This document shows, piece after piece, positions 59,845-64,000 of a stretch of DNA of 64,000 nucleotides (positions are counted from its first letter, which is position 1; each line of letters opens with the position of its first letter). Made by a program: the position numbers and the translations under genes. This stretch comes from Diospyros lotus (lineage: Eukaryota; Streptophyta; Magnoliopsida; Ericales; Ebenaceae). Below the pieces are notes generated by a model. That model worked only from the letters and a program-made list of their open reading frames with translations, ran no database searches and was not told where the DNA came from. Where the stretch lies: contig NC_068338.1 in the NCBI RefSeq assembly GCF_014633365.1, positions 54,323,716-54,387,715 on the forward strand, given 5' to 3'.

Positions 59845-60996
59845 TGTTGGATTAGGAGGTGATATGGCACACATCAAGAGAAGTGGTGAATTGGGTATTT
59901 TAAAAAGTTGATAGAACTTGAAATCCTTTTGATGGAAAATTCGATGCAAGTGAAGATTATTGAAATGCTTGAAATAATAAATTAAACAAAAAGTACAAGC
60001 AAGAGATAAACACAAGGATTTATAGTGGTTCGGCTTAATCCAAACCTAATCCACTACCTTAGCTCCTCACTAAGGATTTTCCAAACAATCCATTCAAAAA
60101 CCTCCTACTTAAACCAAGTAGGTCATCTAGTTCAAAACTAGAAATTACAACATCCTACTTATACAAGTAGGCCCTCTAGTTATACAAACTAGGAAATACA
60201 AAAAATGTAGAATATGAGAGAATCTAAGAGATGAATCTCTTAGTTACAATGTCTCTCAAAATGATACAAGGCTTAAATGAATGCATACAAATTAAGATCA
60301 AAGCCTTGAAGAAAGAAAAATAAAACACGATCAATATAAATACAAATTTGTATAAGATGTAAGCTCAAATAATTTCCTTTCCATCCATTAGCCTCTTCTT
60401 GATATCCTTGATTTGTATTTATAAGCATCCCAAGAGCCTTATCCATAACTAATCGTTTTGACTTTCTGCGAAAAAAGTTAGTCGACAAAAAATAATTGAT
60501 AGTCGACAAGTTCATAAACAAAACAAGGCATACTCGACAAAAGAGATGGGATAATCGACAGAGTAAAAATATGAAGAAAACTTCTTCTAAAATATATACT
60601 GATAGTCGATAGATCAAATTATGTAGTCAACAGAATCATGAGGATAGTCAACAGATCAAAAAATATAGTCGACTATTCAAAGCATAGTTGACAGATGTAA
60701 GGCACATAATCGACTATATTCTTAGAAAAACTTAACACTTAGTCAACAGATGCTACAAAAAAACTTTTAACTTCATTTTCTAATATCCTAACTCATAAAC
60801 AACATATATATATATATTGAAAAATACTTTGATCACATACATTTGAGATTACTTAGGGCATTATTTAATTTGGAGCGTTAAAGATAATAAACATCATCAA
60901 AATATAATGGTTTTTCATTATCAAAACTATATCAAAAGCAAAACATCAATCTCCCCATTTTTTATGATAACAAAACATTTTATGAAATATCCAAAA
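59845..60996 (-). mobile_element. LTR-like insertion with GTCGAC repeats
   Basis: It begins TGTTGGATTAGG on the plus strand and ends TATCCAAAA, flanked by CCCAA at 59840-59844 and 60997-61001; removing it restores alignment with the other long LTRs. It contains ATTTATAGTGGTTCGGC near 60017, a motif seen in many dicot LTRs, and about 11 copies of TAGTCGACA-like words between 60478 and 60745. A polypurine-like GGGGAGATTGATG lies on the minus strand near 60950. Whether the outer end is an LTR end or includes some internal sequence is unclear. Confidence 0.6.
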
Positions 60997-61474
60997 CCCA
61001 ATAGTTCCATGCATTGCGACCCTCAAGCTCTAAATATTTTACTTCATCCTTGAAGATTCGGAAATAACGTCCTTTCGACCTCTCTCGGGCAAAATTAAAA
61101 AATTACACTTAGGCCCAAATCTACGTTTTGACCTTAGACCTTTTCGTTTCAACTCAAAACCACTGAAGAGTTTTTCTACATACTAAATATAAACTTCCTT
61201 TGGGTTTTGTTGAATTCTTGGAAGTCCCCTACAATAATTTGATTTTTCAGCCTACGTCATAACTGTATCGAAAATTGTCTCCTAGCTTTGAAACACTTGG
61301 CATAGATATACCTTTATTTTTGGATACTTACATCCCGAGTATTTCCCTTCATCGAGTCGGCTGACCAAGATTGATAATCTGTGTTTTAGATCATTGAATA
61401 TGACTATTCTAACATCACAGAATAATGAAACATGATACGTTTTATTCATTACAAATATGGGACCTTACATTTCT

Positions 61475-64000
61475 TATTTTCAATAACTTAAATTTCAGCT
61501 CTAGTTGTAGAAAATTTGTGATTTAAATGTGATGCAACTTCTTGAACTATTTAAGTAAGTCCATAAAAAAAATGAAATTATGATGTGGTAAAAGGTTAAC
61601 CTATAATAAAATGATCATAGGTAAAAGATATAAAATGAATCTTGGCACTTCTAGATTAATATAAATTTTTGTTGCCCCTGTCAAGGAAAATATGAGATCT
61701 CCTGTTGATAGCAAAAAATTAATAATGTTTTTTATATAGTAAATTTTAAAATTATTTAAATGTATGTCATCAATTTTTAAAAAATTTAATAGTAAGGTAT
61801 AATATTTTTCTTACTTATAATATTATCTATCTTCGAATTTTTTAATTGTTATAGAAGTAACAATAATAATGAAAAGACCCTCTTTATCATTGCAGAAACT
61901 GAAATCAAAGATTTCTGTTAATTTTCTCCACATTGTCACTTTCATTGCAGTTACCTTGATGCCAAAAAAATTGCATGATACAAAATTAGTTATAAGTAAA
62001 TATCTTTATAGGAAAATAAAGATAGTATAGCAACCTATTTGGAATATTCTAAAACTTGATTTTTGAAAGGTTTGAAAAATAAAAACTTACTCATCTGTAC
62101 GTGGAGTTCCTTTTTTGCAATATTTTTTGTAATGCTAATGTGGTCAATGTTACTGACTCCCACTAAGTAGGCAATGATATCTATAATTTGTATATGAAAT
62201 TATGAATTGGTAGTTGTTTTTAAAATATCAGTAATTATAAAATATTTTTAATTTTTTTATTAATTTCTCATATCTATTGGTGTTGCGTTCTTAACCCTTG
62301 CATACATGTTTTTTCAGTCATGAATTGTAATACATGTCTTGGATTTGAATAACTTCATTACATAATTTTCTCACAGATGTTATAACCATGAAATAAATCT
62401 TGTATTCATTAGGAAGTGGTTGATCATGTTCTCTTGTTGCAACAACTTTCAAGTTTTTTATTACAAATATAGAGACTTTAATCAGTAGATGCATGTATTT
62501 ATTGATTTGATTTTTACAGATTGTTGCATGCATTTTATTCTCCTACAATTTCAAAAAATAAAACACTTTAATTTTTTTTATAAATATTTTACAATTCTTA
62601 CAACAGACCCAAAATTATATAATTGGTAATTGCTAGCTTGCCTTTTTATCGATGAAAATCATGTGCACGCTGAGTAAATCATTGTTATTTTTGAGATTGA
62701 TTGATTCCCACATTTTTTATATTCTAATCCTTATTATCCAATCACTTTTTGTTGGCTTTAGATCTTAAAGTAGTTTATATAACATATTCACATGTACGAA
62801 ATTTAGGTCAGTACAATTAACAATGTATAATCATAAGATGATAATTGATTTATATAGATGAGTATGTATATTAGTCATGTAAGAGTGTTTAGATGAATAT
62901 ACAGAATTGAGAGTTAAAATTTATAAAAATGAACTTGAGAATGACGTCATTTATCTAATTTTTGTTCTATAATTATGAATTTATCATTCTACATCACATG
63001 CTTGCTTCACGTACGGTGTTGATGCGAATTGTAAATTCCAAGTCAGACCGTCCCATTCATTAAGGAAGGGTTATTAGGTGCATGATGCATATTTGAGAAT
63101 AGTATCTCCATCTATATAACAAGTATAATATGCTAAGCTAATTAACTTGAGGCTGCAGGGAAGTTAATTTGACACGTGATGAATTAATTTCACAACTTCA
63201 GCTAGCTAGCAAGCACAAGTCGTAGTCGTAATCAAAGAACAGAGGCAACCGCTAGGAAGTTTCCATAATTGCTACGCTGGCTGATGCAACCCTCTGCACA
63301 ATTGGCGTCATCTTCTCTTCTAGTACTCTCGACCCACGTCACGTGTGAGACTATTGAAAACATTTTCTCTTTGTTTGTCTGCTCTGCTCTGTTAAGTGAA
63401 AGACGTCTACGCATGCGCATGCGTTGCTCTGGTAACTTCCTGCTCCAGCGGGACACACACACACACACACAAATGCCCGATATATATGAATATGCGCGGT
63501 TACACATCCAGTCCAGGCCATCTATCTATCTAGCCACTAGAGACGCTGCAATTGCAAAGGGTGGGATTGGGAAGAAAAAGACTCCACTCATTAGGATAAA
63601 TTTAGCATATACTTATTTGCTTAAATAATCATGTAAAATTATTTTACACAAGGATGATGTAATATATATGGTTATTAGTAAGGAAGAAAAATAATTAGGC
63701 AAATGAGTTATAATATTGTCACAAGGACATTATTGGAATATTGCAGTATTGGTGGTGCATTTTTTGGAAAATTCTATTTGTAATCATCATTTTTGCTCTC
63801 CGTAACCCACTTTTAATATCTCTAAAATATCCTCAGATGAAAACTCATATTTACCCTTCATTTAAATTGTTTACGATCAATCATTCACCATTACTCCTCA
63901 AGCGCGTGCACCCATTTCCTCACCCACCATCGCCACAGCCATTTTATTCTATTATTCAAATAGCAATAATTATAGTAGATCGATATAAGACAGTAGAAAA
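61475..64000. other. AT-rich intergenic DNA; promoter-like patch near 63300-63480
   Basis: No coding region is recognised. A less AT-rich patch at about 63130-63600 has a G-box CACGTG (63340-63345), AGACGTCT (63402-63409) overlapping by one base a perfect 16-base palindrome ACGCATGCGCATGCGT (63409-63424), and (AC)9 at 63453-63470. This could belong to the promoter of a gene beyond the window's end. Confidence 0.5.

Larger units (their letters stand above)
57064..61469 (+). mobile_element. Long solo LTR L5 (diverged TGTAACACC family) with two insertions
   Basis: It begins TGTAACACCACAC and ends GGACCTTACA, flanked by CTTCT (57059-57063) and TTTCT (61470-61474), one mismatch. The core GAAACGTTTGAATGTTCCA and AATGAATCATCTAA (57483-57540) matches L1 and L2. 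Removing a hAT element (58936-59506) and an LTR-like insertion (59845-60996) leaves about 2670 bases, close to the other members. Confidence 0.75.

Noticed and set aside
63269..63628. 119-codon open frame near the right end
   Set aside because: It runs through an AC microsatellite and a palindrome, and the composition is not protein-like; no start context or homology is recognised.

Overview
The window is nuclear DNA from a flowering plant, probably a dicot. It has small exons with GT-AG introns, AT-rich spacers, LTR retrotransposons primed by initiator-methionine tRNA, hAT-type MITEs and LINE tails. There is no prokaryotic, organellar, rRNA, tRNA or CRISPR signal. All positions, alignments and divergence figures were read by eye.

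There are two host genes, tail to tail. (1) Plus strand, 752-15012: the 3' part of a homeobox-DDT chromatin-remodelling accessory protein of the RLT3 (RINGLET-3-like) type. Nine exons are readable and every intron is phase 0. The homeobox half lies upstream of the window. (2) Minus strand, 51553-17439: a complete class XI (plant) myosin heavy chain. 38 coding exons give 4587 nt (1528 codons plus stop) with every junction in frame, and the motor, six-IQ neck, coiled coil and globular DIL tail are all present. A 2.4 kb spacer separates the two 3' ends.

Both genes have one greatly enlarged intron. RLT3 intron 2335-10641 holds a LINE tail, split by an antisense Ty1/copia element (3341-10235, duplication GATGG). 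That element was itself hit by one hAT MITE and two solo LTRs. Myosin intron 20695-40111 (19.4 kb) is about 94% transposon: a truncated chromodomain Ty3/gypsy copy (A), a complete but decayed copy (B, 29873-35169, duplication TATCC), three copies of a long LTR starting TGTAACACC, two hAT MITEs, and the 5' end of an unrelated minus-strand element. Spliced exons on both sides remain intact.

Upstream of the myosin (52.1-64 kb) I see no gene. This gene desert holds two more, older members of the long-LTR family (54280-56739 and 57064-61469), each with further insertions, in AT-rich DNA.

No previously undescribed gene system is evident. The points most worth a second look are the reconstructed nesting order, the long-LTR family present only as solo LTRs with a shared conserved core, a Lys in place of the catalytic integrase Glu in both gypsy copies, and the two intact genes that must be transcribed through large heterochromatin-prone introns.
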